Of a DNA stretch of 33,450 bases, positions 8,475 to 17,834 are shown piece by piece (positions within the stretch are counted from its first letter, which is position 1; each line of letters begins with the position of its first letter). Origin of the DNA: Myxococcales bacterium. Lineage in GTDB: Bacteria; Myxococcota; B64-G9. The notes beneath the pieces are model-generated. The model made no database searches and was not told where the DNA came from. It saw only the letters and a list, made by a program, of their open reading frames with translations. The DNA lies in the NCBI GenBank assembly GCA_027031935.1, contig JALVPF010000341.1:1-33450 (forward strand). The letters run 5' to 3'. The position numbers and the translations under genes were made by a program.

Positions 8475-9707
8475 TCATGGCCCGTGCTGGGCTTTTTTTT
8501 CTTCCAGTCTCAGGCGAACCCCCTCCACCACCCTGACCAGGCTGCCCCACAATACGAGCGATATTCCCAGGAGGAACAACATGGAGCCGGTGAGTGTGTA
8601 CGACCAGTGGAGATAGACTTTTCCCGTGGTGAAATAGGTGTAGAGTCCTTCGTAGTTTAGCGCAGGAGCCGCAATCATGAGAATGATCCCCGCAAACCAC
8701 AGGTGTCTTATCACGAATGGTCTCAACAGGAGTTTGGCCAGGATGCTGTTTCTGTAGGGAGGAAGCCTGTGTATTGCAGCCATTATAATATTGGAGACCA
8801 CGCCAAAAAAGATGATGTTTATTCCCGCTACTGCAAGAACGATGACCGTCGTCAGGCGGTATATTTCCCAGTCTTCCACCCGCTGAACCCTGATGTAATA
8901 GGCAAGGGGACTTATGCCCAGAACTATGGCTACCACCAGACAAATCGCGCCCAGCAGCCCAAACATTTTCATGGGGTTGTACCTGTGTGCTGTACGCAGG
9001 ATGGTCCATAAGAATCTCAAGCCGTCTGTTATGGGATTGAGCTTGGAGCCACCAACCCGCTCGTCATAGGGCATGGGTATTTCACGTATGTCCAGCATTC
9101 TATGCAAGGCGCTGGTGCTCATGGCAGGAGTATAATTGAGTCCGTCGGGAAGCTTGTCCAGTTCGCTCAGCGCACTCTTTTTTAGTATGCGCATTCCCGA
9201 GGCAGTGTCAGTGATTTTTTTACCCGTAATCCACGAAAGCAGGTGGGCAAAAAACAGGTTTCCGGTTTTCCTCACCATGGGCATGCCTGTCTTTTGTCCG
9301 CTCAGCCGGGAGCCCAGGATAATATCCGCATCAGTTTCAATCATCTCACGAACGAGATCCACCAGAAACGACGGTGGGTAAGTGCCGTCTGCGTCCAGAA
9401 ACACCAGCCAGTCGCCGTGGGCCCTGGAAAAACCGGTTTTTATGGCATGACCGTAACCACCATTTTTTGCCTGCCGCACGACGCTTACGTCTTTTACTTC
9501 TTCGGCTATCTCCGCCGTACGGTCGGTGGATCCGTCATCTACGACTATTATCTCTACATGGTCAATGATTTCGAATTCTTGCTTGACATGGTCTGCCGCT
9601 TCTCGGAGCCCGTCTAGAACCTTCTTGATTCCCTTTTCTTCATTCAGGGCAGGCAGTACCACCGATACAATTTTTTTTCCACCTTCTGTATTATTATCCT
9701 TTTCCAT
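8475..9707 (-). CDS. Family 2 glycosyltransferase with C-terminal TM segments (polyprenyl-phosphate sugar transferase-like)
   Basis: SVVLPALNEEKGIKKVLDGL, VVDDGSTDRTAEIAEE, FLDADGTYPP, SRLSGQ; 4 C-terminal TMs. Confidence 0.92.
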   Translation of the reverse strand: MEKDNNTEGGKKIVSVVLPALNEEKGIKKVLDGLREAADHVKQEFEIIDHVEIIVVDDGSTDRTAEIAEEVKDVSVVRQAKNGGYGHAIKTGFSRAHGDWLVFLDADGTYPPSFLVDLVREMIETDADIILGSRLSGQKTGMPMVRKTGNLFFAHLLSWITGKKITDTASGMRILKKSALSELDKLPDGLNYTPAMSTSALHRMLDIREIPMPYDERVGGSKLNPITDGLRFLWTILRTAHRYNPMKMFGLLGAICLVVAIVLGISPLAYYIRVQRVEDWEIYRLTTVIVLAVAGINIIFFGVVSNIIMAAIHRLPPYRNSILAKLLLRPFVIRHLWFAGIILMIAAPALNYEGLYTYFTTGKVYLHWSYTLTGSMLFLLGISLVLWGSLVRVVEGVRLRLEEKKAQHGP

Positions 9708-9782
9708 GTCGAGTCATGGTACAGGGGCAAGGAGTTGAATCCAAGTTTTTAACGACAGTTTTCATTGCTCCTGCAGCGTTCG

Positions 9783-12050
9783 TCACTGAATCCTGGTGAC
9801 ATCGATGACTTTCTGCGTGATTACGTCTTGTTCATCAACTTCCACATGCACAACACGGTCGTCCGCTTTTATCCTGTATGGCCCTTGTGCCTTGCAGGGA
9901 AAAGGGCCATCATTGGTCGGGTAGGGCACGAGGAAGACAAACCTTCCGTCCTGGTCTGCCGTGGTTTTTCTCGAATAAGTAAAAGTTCTCGAGGTGTTTG
10001 TCTTTACCAAAAGCCGTAATCGCACTTGACTACCAGGTGTCGCTGCCCCTTCCAGCCTGGCACCCGGTACGACCTGGAATGCTTTCAACGTTGCATTGGA
10101 TGCATCCTTGACGCCAAGAACGGGCGTGGATGCAGAGGATTCCAGCACCAGGCGAAAATGTCCCAGCCCCTTGTGTATACTTCCGTCGGTCCATCGGGCA
10201 GAGCTGTCACCCAACCATAGCCTTGTGGATACACTGTTGAGGTACCTGGCAAGAGGTTCGGTTCTTTTTATAAGGCGTCCTTTCGGGTCAATGCCTGTTG
10301 CAGTCTCGACCACCGGTTCAGATATTTGGGCAATCAGGGCCATGGAACGAGCCTGCCTGATTTGGTTCGAGACTACCATATAGGCAAGGTGCATATTTTT
10401 CATGCCGGAAAAAACTGTATCCTCATCTTCTGAGAGCATCAGGGAAAACGATTTGCTGTTGCCTTCGAGAGCACGACTGGTTCCGAAGGAACTCACCGAT
10501 ACCGGGATCTTCGTCAATTCCAGCAGGGCGTGAGCCTCCATCCAGCCGGTCAGCATTCCCCACTTGGGATGTCCTGCGGAGTCCAAGGGGGAAGGCAGGA
10601 CATGGCGAAGGTCTTGACCGAATTTCCACAGCTGCCGCTGGTATTTTACCGGATCATGGGTATAGAGAAAGACGATTCCTTTCGGTAAGGGCCACAAGGC
10701 CACAACAAGGGACAAACCCAGGGAAACTCCAAGGACCCAGCGTCTGAGGCGTGTTGTGTTTGCAAGTGCTTGCCTGACGCGCCGCAGGCTTGCCACCAGT
10801 GCCCATGCTGTTATCAGGAACAAGGCAGGTGCTGCGAATTCTCCGAAACGCTCTTGCGCCAGCATGAGCCCCAGGCCCATGGTTGACCAAATGAGCACAA
10901 GAATTTTTCCAGGTGCCAGGTCATGGCCTGATTTCATGCGTATGGCAAAAACAGCTATGAAAAGGGGCCAGAAGTAGGCCAGGTAGGAATATAGAATCAC
11001 CGGTCTCATTAAGCTGAAGGTGTGTTTTGGAAAAAGCAGGGAACTGCTTTCCATGGCCATGGAATAGGTCGAGCTGCCTCCTGATGCTACTTCAATGGCG
11101 GTTTTAATGGGCGAAGCCAGCTGGGGGACAAGCAAAAGAACAAGTATGCCAAAAGCGAGCAGAAAAGCACACGTAAGTACAAGCCACTTTTTCCCTTTCA
11201 GTGACGCTAGCCCCAGAATGGCGAAGCCTGCATATGCGAGCAGATGCAGTATGGACGGTCGATAAAGGGAGAAATTGTCCCCTGGATTGCCTGCCCAAAA
11301 GACTACGAGGGCAGACAATACGACCGCAGTGAGTATGCCCCACCTGATGGGGGTAGATGCTTTGTGGTCATCACCCTTGAGGGCATGGAGCATGAGCATC
11401 AAGGCCACCGGGGTAAAATAAATGGGAGGGGTTACGATCCATGACCCCAGGGCCACTGCGGCAAGAGCCGCGCCAAGAAGGCTCCATAGCCTGGAATGCT
11501 CCCTGTTCTGTAGCGCATTGAGAAAAGATATACAAATGCCAAGGCACATGGGAGCTACCAGGGCATGATGATCGATCCTGCCAATTTTCGAGTAATGAAT
11601 GAATCCAATGGACAAAGCAGTAAAAGCTGCTGCCAGCAGGCCGGTGGGCCTGTCGAATATCTTTTTTCCAAGTACCCAGACCAACCAAACGCCGAGCGCG
11701 CCCAAGGCGGGCATGAGCACAGCTCCCCATGCAGCCAGGAAACTTGTGGGTGCACCCAATAGTCCAGGTAATGCTATCATGAGGTCGAAGCCCGGTGGCC
11801 AGGGAATGGAGCCACCCTTGGGGAAGGAGATGTATGGATCCACCAATGGTGCAAGGGGAAAAGATTGGACCAGATGTGTTGCTCTCCACAGGTGGTAGTA
11901 TGGATCCACCCCTGGCATTATGACTGAGCCCTCGCTGAAAACGAATCTCCAGGGAAGACAGCGGGCCACAAAGCCAAGCAGCGCCATGGCGATGGCGGCC
12001 ATCTCCCAGAGCCATGCTTTTTTTTCTTTGCTTGTAGCACTCATGTCCAC
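9783..12050 (-). CDS. STT3/PglB-like oligosaccharyltransferase
   Basis: Many TMs; GVDPYYHLWRA (first loop DxD-like), KIGRIDHHALV, and soluble-domain WGMLTGWMEAHALLELTKIPVSVSSFGT aligning to the WWDYG/W-D-xGH region; GTG start 12050 or ATG 12044. Confidence 0.75.
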   Translation of the reverse strand: MDMSATSKEKKAWLWEMAAIAMALLGFVARCLPWRFVFSEGSVIMPGVDPYYHLWRATHLVQSFPLAPLVDPYISFPKGGSIPWPPGFDLMIALPGLLGAPTSFLAAWGAVLMPALGALGVWLVWVLGKKIFDRPTGLLAAAFTALSIGFIHYSKIGRIDHHALVAPMCLGICISFLNALQNREHSRLWSLLGAALAAVALGSWIVTPPIYFTPVALMLMLHALKGDDHKASTPIRWGILTAVVLSALVVFWAGNPGDNFSLYRPSILHLLAYAGFAILGLASLKGKKWLVLTCAFLLAFGILVLLLVPQLASPIKTAIEVASGGSSTYSMAMESSSLLFPKHTFSLMRPVILYSYLAYFWPLFIAVFAIRMKSGHDLAPGKILVLIWSTMGLGLMLAQERFGEFAAPALFLITAWALVASLRRVRQALANTTRLRRWVLGVSLGLSLVVALWPLPKGIVFLYTHDPVKYQRQLWKFGQDLRHVLPSPLDSAGHPKWGMLTGWMEAHALLELTKIPVSVSSFGTSRALEGNSKSFSLMLSEDEDTVFSGMKNMHLAYMVVSNQIRQARSMALIAQISEPVVETATGIDPKGRLIKRTEPLARYLNSVSTRLWLGDSSARWTDGSIHKGLGHFRLVLESSASTPVLGVKDASNATLKAFQVVPGARLEGAATPGSQVRLRLLVKTNTSRTFTYSRKTTADQDGRFVFLVPYPTNDGPFPCKAQGPYRIKADDRVVHVEVDEQDVITQKVIDVTRIQ

Positions 12051-12104
12051 AGGGAGTATATTCTATTAGTTGCGGGCAAACAAAATGATAATAGGTGCGA
12101 TGTC

Positions 12105-12119
12105 TGGCACAGATTTTGG
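12105..12119 (+). promoter_or_regulatory. Possible sigma54-like element upstream of epimerase
   Basis: TGGCAC-AGATT-TTGG: -24 box perfect, -12 box has GG instead of GC. Confidence 0.25.
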
Positions 12120-12147
12120 GCTTTCATTATCATGAACCGGAATTATT

Positions 12148-13158
12148 ATGAACACTGATTCCAAAGATCACATGGGCCGTATCCTCATAACCGGCGGTGC
12201 AGGTTTCATAGGCTTGTCTTTGGCCTGGCATTTACGGAAATCGGCGGACTTGATTTTGCTCGATTCTCTGCGCCACAGGGTGGATTTCCAAAACCAATGG
12301 GCCAACTCATGCGGAGCGAAGCTGGTGGTGGGAGACGTGCGGGATGCAGATTTGGTCCTGCGCTGCCTGGATGGCTGCAACTGCGTGGTCCACCTGGCTT
12401 CTCTGGCAGGGGTAGACCGGGTCAGAACCAATCCAGGAGAGACTTCCAGGACCATACTGGATGGCACGAAAGCCCTGCTGGACGCCTGTTCGAAGAGTCC
12501 GAATATAAAAAGGATAGTTGTGGCATCCACCAGTGAGGTCTACGGGATAAATGCCGACAGAGATGATGAATATGAGTTCCATGGGCCTTTGCCTGATGAT
12601 GACCCGCGCTGGATTTACGCTGCGTCCAAGCTGGTGGCGGAAAGGATGGTTCTGAATTTTGGTGCGGAGCATGGGCTGGATGCTTTTATCGTACGGCCTT
12701 TCAATGTATATGGCCCGGGTCAGCTTGGCAGGGGGGCGGTGGAGACATTTGTCAAAAGGGCCCTGGCCGCAGAACCACTGGAAGTATTCAATGGAGGCGA
12801 ACAGGTGCGCGCCTGGTGTTTTATCACCGATTTGCTAAAGGGCCTCGAAGCGATACTGCTGGCCCGTGATTTGGCTTCGAACATATACAACATGGGCAAT
12901 CCTTATGCTGCCCTTACCACCAGGCAGTTGGCTTCAAAGATTGTGCACTTGGCTCAATCGAAGAGCACCATCAGGTCACGGCAGGAAACTTTAGCTGAAG
13001 TGCAGTTCAGGGTACCCAACATAAGCAGAGCCGAGACGGAACTCGGCTTTGGACCTGCTGTGGACCTGGAGCAGGGACTGATATGGACCATAGCCTGGTA
13101 CAAGCATTTGCTCGATGGTAGTCCTGTGGCACCTTGGGAGGGTGATTTTGGACTGTGA
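12148..13158 (+). CDS. NAD-dependent epimerase/dehydratase (extended SDR, UDP-sugar)
   Basis: ILITGGAGFIG Rossmann motif, STSEVYG, YAASKLVAE (YxxxK), RPFNVYGPGQ. Confidence 0.93.
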   Translation: MNTDSKDHMGRILITGGAGFIGLSLAWHLRKSADLILLDSLRHRVDFQNQWANSCGAKLVVGDVRDADLVLRCLDGCNCVVHLASLAGVDRVRTNPGETSRTILDGTKALLDACSKSPNIKRIVVASTSEVYGINADRDDEYEFHGPLPDDDPRWIYAASKLVAERMVLNFGAEHGLDAFIVRPFNVYGPGQLGRGAVETFVKRALAAEPLEVFNGGEQVRAWCFITDLLKGLEAILLARDLASNIYNMGNPYAALTTRQLASKIVHLAQSKSTIRSRQETLAEVQFRVPNISRAETELGFGPAVDLEQGLIWTIAWYKHLLDGSPVAPWEGDFGL

Positions 13159-13837
13159 ATTGACCATATTGATCCCGGTTTATAACGAGGCCGAAAATCT
13201 GAAAAAAAACCTTGCCATAATCAAGAACGCGGCACAGTCGCTGACCGGGAACTGGGAGATCCTTGCGGTTGATGACGGGTCTTCGGATTCCACGGCAGAG
13301 ATAGTCAAGCAGGCATCGAGGCAGGATGTCCGCATTCGTCTCGTGTCCCATAAAAAAAACATGGGGCCTGGTGCCGGACTGTATTCTGGCTTGTTCTGGT
13401 CCAGGGGAAAATGGGTGCTGTTTGTCCCGGCCGACTTGGCTTGCAAGCCCAAGCACCTTCTGAGAATGTGGAAAGCCAGAAAGGGCGCGGACCTGGTGGT
13501 GGGCCTTCGCTCCGACAGGAGAGATTACAGCCTTGCAAGAAAGCTCATGAGCGTCACTTATATCGCCTTGATCCGTTTTTTGAGTGGATCGAGCGTGAGA
13601 CAATTCAACTACATACAGATGTGGCGTAGGTCTTTCTTTGCCGGACTGGACCTGCAGTCTAAGGGGGTGTTCATTACGGCAGAGGTGATACTGAGGGCAC
13701 AGAGAAAAAACGCCAGGGTCGTGCAAGTCGGCATGGCTTACCTTCCTCGTACCAGCGGACGTGGAGCAGGTGCCAGGCCTGCTGTGGTTGCCAGATGCCT
13801 CTCGGACCTGGTCGAATTTTTTGCCTTTGGACGGTAA
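13142..13837 (+). CDS. Family 2 glycosyltransferase (dolichol/polyprenyl-P-mannose synthase-like)
   Basis: GTG start with GGGAGG RBS; LTILIPVYNEAENLKKNL, AVDDGSSDSTAEIV; overlaps epimerase by 17 bp. Confidence 0.88.
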   Translation: MILDCELTILIPVYNEAENLKKNLAIIKNAAQSLTGNWEILAVDDGSSDSTAEIVKQASRQDVRIRLVSHKKNMGPGAGLYSGLFWSRGKWVLFVPADLACKPKHLLRMWKARKGADLVVGLRSDRRDYSLARKLMSVTYIALIRFLSGSSVRQFNYIQMWRRSFFAGLDLQSKGVFITAEVILRAQRKNARVVQVGMAYLPRTSGRGAGARPAVVARCLSDLVEFFAFGR

Positions 13838-13897
13838 ATGGGGTTTTCTATTGAATAGACTCGTGATTCCAGGTCTGCAGGGCTGAAGGGAGGAGTC

Positions 13898-14863
13898 TTG
13901 GACGGTTTTGCTGATTTGCAGGTTTGGTTGTGGCAACACTGGATATATACATCTTGCTTCGTCTTTTTGTTTGGTGTGGCGGTGGGAAGCTTCTTGAACG
14001 TTGTGATCTACAGGCTTCCGGATCCGGACCTTTCCATTGTCAAGCCAAGATCCCGCTGCCCGCGATGTGACGCTTCCATCGCCTGGTACGACAACATTCC
14101 CATCCTGAGCTTTGTCTTTTTACGCGGAAAGTGTCGCAAATGCGGTGGCAAAATCTCCTTTCGTTATCCCCTGGTGGAGTTGCTCACGGGAGCTTTTGCC
14201 CTTGGCCTTTTCTTGCAATTTGGTCCAACACTGGCTGTGCCTCTGTATTTCGTTTTTGGAGCTTCTCTCATCGCATGCTCGTTTATCGATCTGGATTACC
14301 TGATCATTCCCAACGAGATCAGCATCCCCGGTATTCTCCTCGGTATTGCAGTGTCTTTTCTGGGGCCGGAAGGATACTGGAAACAGTCCCTGATGGGAGC
14401 GCTCATTGGCGGCGGTGGCCTCTTTCTCATAACATTGATATGGGCTCTTTTGCGTGGCAAGTGGGCCATGGGACTGGGTGATGTAAAACTCCTGGGCATG
14501 ATAGGCGCATGGTTGGGCTGGAAATCGTTGTTGTTCGTGGTCCTCTTTTCTTCCCTGCAGGGCATTGCAGCAGCGGTGGTGATGTTGGTCTTGGGTGTGG
14601 AACTTCAACCTCCACTGGAGGAAGAGGACGAGGAGACGGAACTGGAACGTATTCGCCAGGAGCGACGAAAGAAGTTTGGCCTGGACGAAGCGGAAGACAA
14701 GTCAGAAAAAGATTTGGATGTGGCTGCGGACGAACAGGATGAGCAACAGGAGCCCGTTGGATTTTTTGGTGCTGCAATTCCTTTCGGGCCGTTTTTGGCA
14801 CTGGCTGCCATCGAATATCTTTTTCTCGGCCAGTGGTTCTTCGACCTTCTCGCAGGAAGGTGA
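13898..14863 (+). CDS. pilD: Prepilin peptidase / type IV leader peptidase
   Basis: GSFLNVVIYRLPDPD, CPRCD...CRKCGGKIS double CXXC zinc motif, FIDLDYLIIPNE and GLGDVKLLGMIGAWLG aspartates; TTG start with GGGAGGAG RBS. Confidence 0.95.
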   Translation: MDGFADLQVWLWQHWIYTSCFVFLFGVAVGSFLNVVIYRLPDPDLSIVKPRSRCPRCDASIAWYDNIPILSFVFLRGKCRKCGGKISFRYPLVELLTGAFALGLFLQFGPTLAVPLYFVFGASLIACSFIDLDYLIIPNEISIPGILLGIAVSFLGPEGYWKQSLMGALIGGGGLFLITLIWALLRGKWAMGLGDVKLLGMIGAWLGWKSLLFVVLFSSLQGIAAAVVMLVLGVELQPPLEEEDEETELERIRQERRKKFGLDEAEDKSEKDLDVAADEQDEQQEPVGFFGAAIPFGPFLALAAIEYLFLGQWFFDLLAGR

Positions 14864-14896
14864 AACTGCGGGTTGGCCCTACGCAGGAGGTTATAG

Positions 14897-16510
14897 TTGT
14901 TACGGGCAGGCATGGGTCTGAAACCCTTGATCGCCGTGTATCTCATCATCCTGCTCGCGCTGTGTGCAGGATTGACCGAGCTGGCAGCCGTGCGACTATC
15001 GCGTCATGCCCTGGTGGCAGAGCGCGTGTCCGATGCCAGGATTTTGTTGAGACAGTGGGGGGAGAAACTGGACGAGATGTGTGAGGATCTCTCATCCGAC
15101 CGTCTGTGCAAGGGCTTTGACTCCTGGACAAGGAAACGGCAATCTCTGATGCCATCACTGTTGAGTTTGTCAATCATCGATGGAAACGGAAAATGTGTCG
15201 CAAGCTCTGATCCTGCCATTTCGGCCGGTGCCATGTGGGATGGATTGATACCAGCTGAAAAAAGCGGCCCAAGCGGCGATGGGTGGAGGGTGGTCGACCA
15301 TGGTCATGGACGAAAACTTGCCGTGGAGCTTTCGGTAGCCGATGGCGAATGGTTTCTCCGCGCGTGGTTCTCTCTGGGGCAGACAGACAGGCTGGTGGCC
15401 TTTATCACCACTAGTGCTTCTGTTTACGCTGTGGTCGTGGCAGTCGCCTTGGCTCTCATAGGATGGCTGTTTCTGTACCGTATGGTGGTTCGACCTGTAG
15501 AGCGGCTTCTCGATGTGGCTGACAAGGTCAGCGAGCAGGGAGATCTTTCTCTTTTGATGAGCACTGACAACGGAAGTGAACTCGGTCGCCTCGGGGTAAG
15601 ATTGGGCAGGATGGCGAGAAGAATAAAGGAGGATCACTCCAAGCTGCAACATCACATTTCTCAACTCGAGGATCTCAATCGCAATCTCACCCAGGCCCAA
15701 AAAGCTTTAATCAGACAGGAAAAACTGGCATCGGTGGGTCTGCTTGCTGCCGGACTGGCCCATGAGGTGGGAAACCCCATGGCAGCCATAATGGGTTATG
15801 TGGACATGCTTCGCACCGAAGATTTTTCAGAGACAGAACGTAGTGATGTCCTCATGAGGGTCGGACGGGAGCTGGAAAGAATCGACAAGATAATACAGGA
15901 TTTGCTCGCCTTTTCCAGGCCTGGACGGGGCGAGACCCAAGCATGTAATGCCCATGACCTGATTCAACAGGTCAGAAGCCTTCTCGTGCCACAAAAAAAG
16001 TTCAAGATCATAAGCTTCGAGGCTGAGGTGCCGGATGATCTGCCCCCTGCACTCTGTGACCCGGACCTGGTTAGCCAGGTTCTGATAAACCTCTGCCTCA
16101 ATGCATTGGATGCGCTGGACAAAGATGGACACATGTGGATACGGGCCCTTAGCCTCAGGCGATGTGGCGACAGGATGCTCTGGAATGGTTCTGATTCCGT
16201 ACCGGAATTTTTCGAGCTTGGTCCGCTTCATGGGATCATGCCGCCAAACGATGGACGGGATCTTCCCGAGAATGAAACGGTGATTGTATTTTGTGTCGTG
16301 GATGATGGAGTCGGTATGAGTCAGGAAAATGCCTCGCGAATCTTTGATCCTTTTTTTACCACGAAACCTCCGGGAAAAGGAACTGGACTGGGCTTGGCAA
16401 TCTGTCATACTGCCATCGAATCCATGAATGGACAGATATGGGCCTGGAGCAAGGCAGACCTGGGAACCCAGATGGCATTTTGGATTCCTTCTGCACAGAT
16501 TGAAAAATGA
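14897..16510 (+). CDS. Sensor histidine kinase (2 TM, extracytoplasmic sensor, HAMP, HisKA, HATPase)
   Basis: GLAHEVGNPMAAIMGYVDML H-box; LINLCLNALDAL N-box; VVDDGVGMSQE, FFTTKPPGKGTGLGLAIC; TTG start with CAGGAGG RBS. Confidence 0.93.
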   Translation: MLRAGMGLKPLIAVYLIILLALCAGLTELAAVRLSRHALVAERVSDARILLRQWGEKLDEMCEDLSSDRLCKGFDSWTRKRQSLMPSLLSLSIIDGNGKCVASSDPAISAGAMWDGLIPAEKSGPSGDGWRVVDHGHGRKLAVELSVADGEWFLRAWFSLGQTDRLVAFITTSASVYAVVVAVALALIGWLFLYRMVVRPVERLLDVADKVSEQGDLSLLMSTDNGSELGRLGVRLGRMARRIKEDHSKLQHHISQLEDLNRNLTQAQKALIRQEKLASVGLLAAGLAHEVGNPMAAIMGYVDMLRTEDFSETERSDVLMRVGRELERIDKIIQDLLAFSRPGRGETQACNAHDLIQQVRSLLVPQKKFKIISFEAEVPDDLPPALCDPDLVSQVLINLCLNALDALDKDGHMWIRALSLRRCGDRMLWNGSDSVPEFFELGPLHGIMPPNDGRDLPENETVIVFCVVDDGVGMSQENASRIFDPFFTTKPPGKGTGLGLAICHTAIESMNGQIWAWSKADLGTQMAFWIPSAQIEK

Positions 16511-17757
16511 AGAAATTCCTGAGGGAAAGAATTTTTTGCCTGTCTGTGCTTCTTGTCTTCATTCTCATGCCAAACGGGGTGTTCGCCTCTGTCTCGGAGG
16601 CTTGGCCTTTTGAACCCGACCATGTACTGCTCGTGAAGATCCAGATGAATCCTCAGCAATGGGATACCTTGCGAAAACAGACCAGGACCAACGAACAGGG
16701 TCCGTGGGGAAAGGGCTGCTTTTCCGAACCGGGGCCGACTCCCTTTACCTATTTCCCTGCTCGACTGGACATAGACGGCCAGGTTTTCGAAAATGTTGCC
16801 ATCAGAAAAAAGGGCATGTTCGGTTCTCTGGACGACAAGCGACCGTCGTTGAAGATAAATTTTTCCAAGTTCAGCAAGGGGCGGCGTTTGGCCGGATTGA
16901 AAAAACTCACCCTGAACAATTCTCTGCAGGATCCTTCAATTGTGCGGCAGTGTCTCGGGTATGAACTTTTCAGACAGGCCGGGGTAGTGGCATCCAGGTG
17001 CAGCTTTGCGCATGTGACAGTCAACGACGTGTCACTTGGTGTTTACGTCAACGTCGAATCTGTCGATAAGAGATTTATAAAGCGGCAACTGGGTGATGAG
17101 AGTCTGTGCCTGGAAGAGGGGGCAGAGTCGGATTTTCGTCCTGGCTGGGTTCGTTCCTTCGAACACAAGTTCGGACCCGAGGAAAAATGCCGACGGAGCC
17201 TGGATTCCATCGTGGATTTGTTTTTGGATTCTGATTCGGCCATAGCCGGCAGGCTGGAAAAGTACATGGATCTGGATTCCTTTTATACCTTCTGGGCCAT
17301 CGAGGCCCTTGTGGGCGATGATGATGGGTATACAAGTGCTGCGAACAATTTTTTTGTGGCAAGAGGAGCAGACGGACTCTGGCATTTCATTCCATGGGGA
17401 ATAGATGAGATCATGCAAGGACGAACACAAGCATGCGAACCTTACTGCCAGTATGCAAGGACCTATTCCATATTGACACTCAGGTTGTGGTTGATACCGA
17501 AAATGAGGCAGGCTTTTGTCTCGCGACTTTTGTGGATCATGGACAAATACTGGGACGAGGAGCAACTCGTATCCAGGGCGGAGAAAATGGAGCAGCTCAT
17601 CTGGCCTTTTCTGGACAAGGGGCAGGTGCAGGCAATGCCCGAAGCCATGGAGAATCTAGTTGATTTCGTCTGCAGCCGTCGTGAATTTCTGCATGAGGAG
17701 ATCCAGATGGGCCCCTTTACGGTCCGGCCTTTTTATGCCCGTGCTTTTTGCAAATAG
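16507..17757 (+). CDS. CotH-like (spore coat protein kinase family) secreted protein
   Basis: Signal peptide; IRKKGMFGS...KPSLKINF, KKLTLNNSLQDPSIVRQCLGYELFRQAGVVASRCSFAHVTVNDVSLGVYVNVESVDK, WHFIPWGIDEI; ATGA coupling to the HK gene. Confidence 0.85.
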   Translation: MKKFLRERIFCLSVLLVFILMPNGVFASVSEAWPFEPDHVLLVKIQMNPQQWDTLRKQTRTNEQGPWGKGCFSEPGPTPFTYFPARLDIDGQVFENVAIRKKGMFGSLDDKRPSLKINFSKFSKGRRLAGLKKLTLNNSLQDPSIVRQCLGYELFRQAGVVASRCSFAHVTVNDVSLGVYVNVESVDKRFIKRQLGDESLCLEEGAESDFRPGWVRSFEHKFGPEEKCRRSLDSIVDLFLDSDSAIAGRLEKYMDLDSFYTFWAIEALVGDDDGYTSAANNFFVARGADGLWHFIPWGIDEIMQGRTQACEPYCQYARTYSILTLRLWLIPKMRQAFVSRLLWIMDKYWDEEQLVSRAEKMEQLIWPFLDKGQVQAMPEAMENLVDFVCSRREFLHEEIQMGPFTVRPFYARAFCK

Positions 17758-17834
17758 GCCTTATACGCGGCAGGATATTGACATGGGGCGCGATGCAGGG
17801 TAGACCTGATAGGTGCTAATTTAGGTATTCTGTC

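Noticed and set aside
8467-9009. Long ORF on minus strand in another frame inside the GT2 gene
   Set aside because: No recognisable domain; overlaps a GT2 with clear family motifs in a different frame.
11371-12015. 214-aa minus-strand ORF within the OST gene
   Set aside because: Alternate frame of the OST; lacks family signal while the OST frame has TM segments and catalytic motifs.
13007-13939. 310-aa minus-strand ORF
   Set aside because: Antisense to a convincing epimerase/GT2 pair with RBS and conserved motifs; composition looks non-coding.
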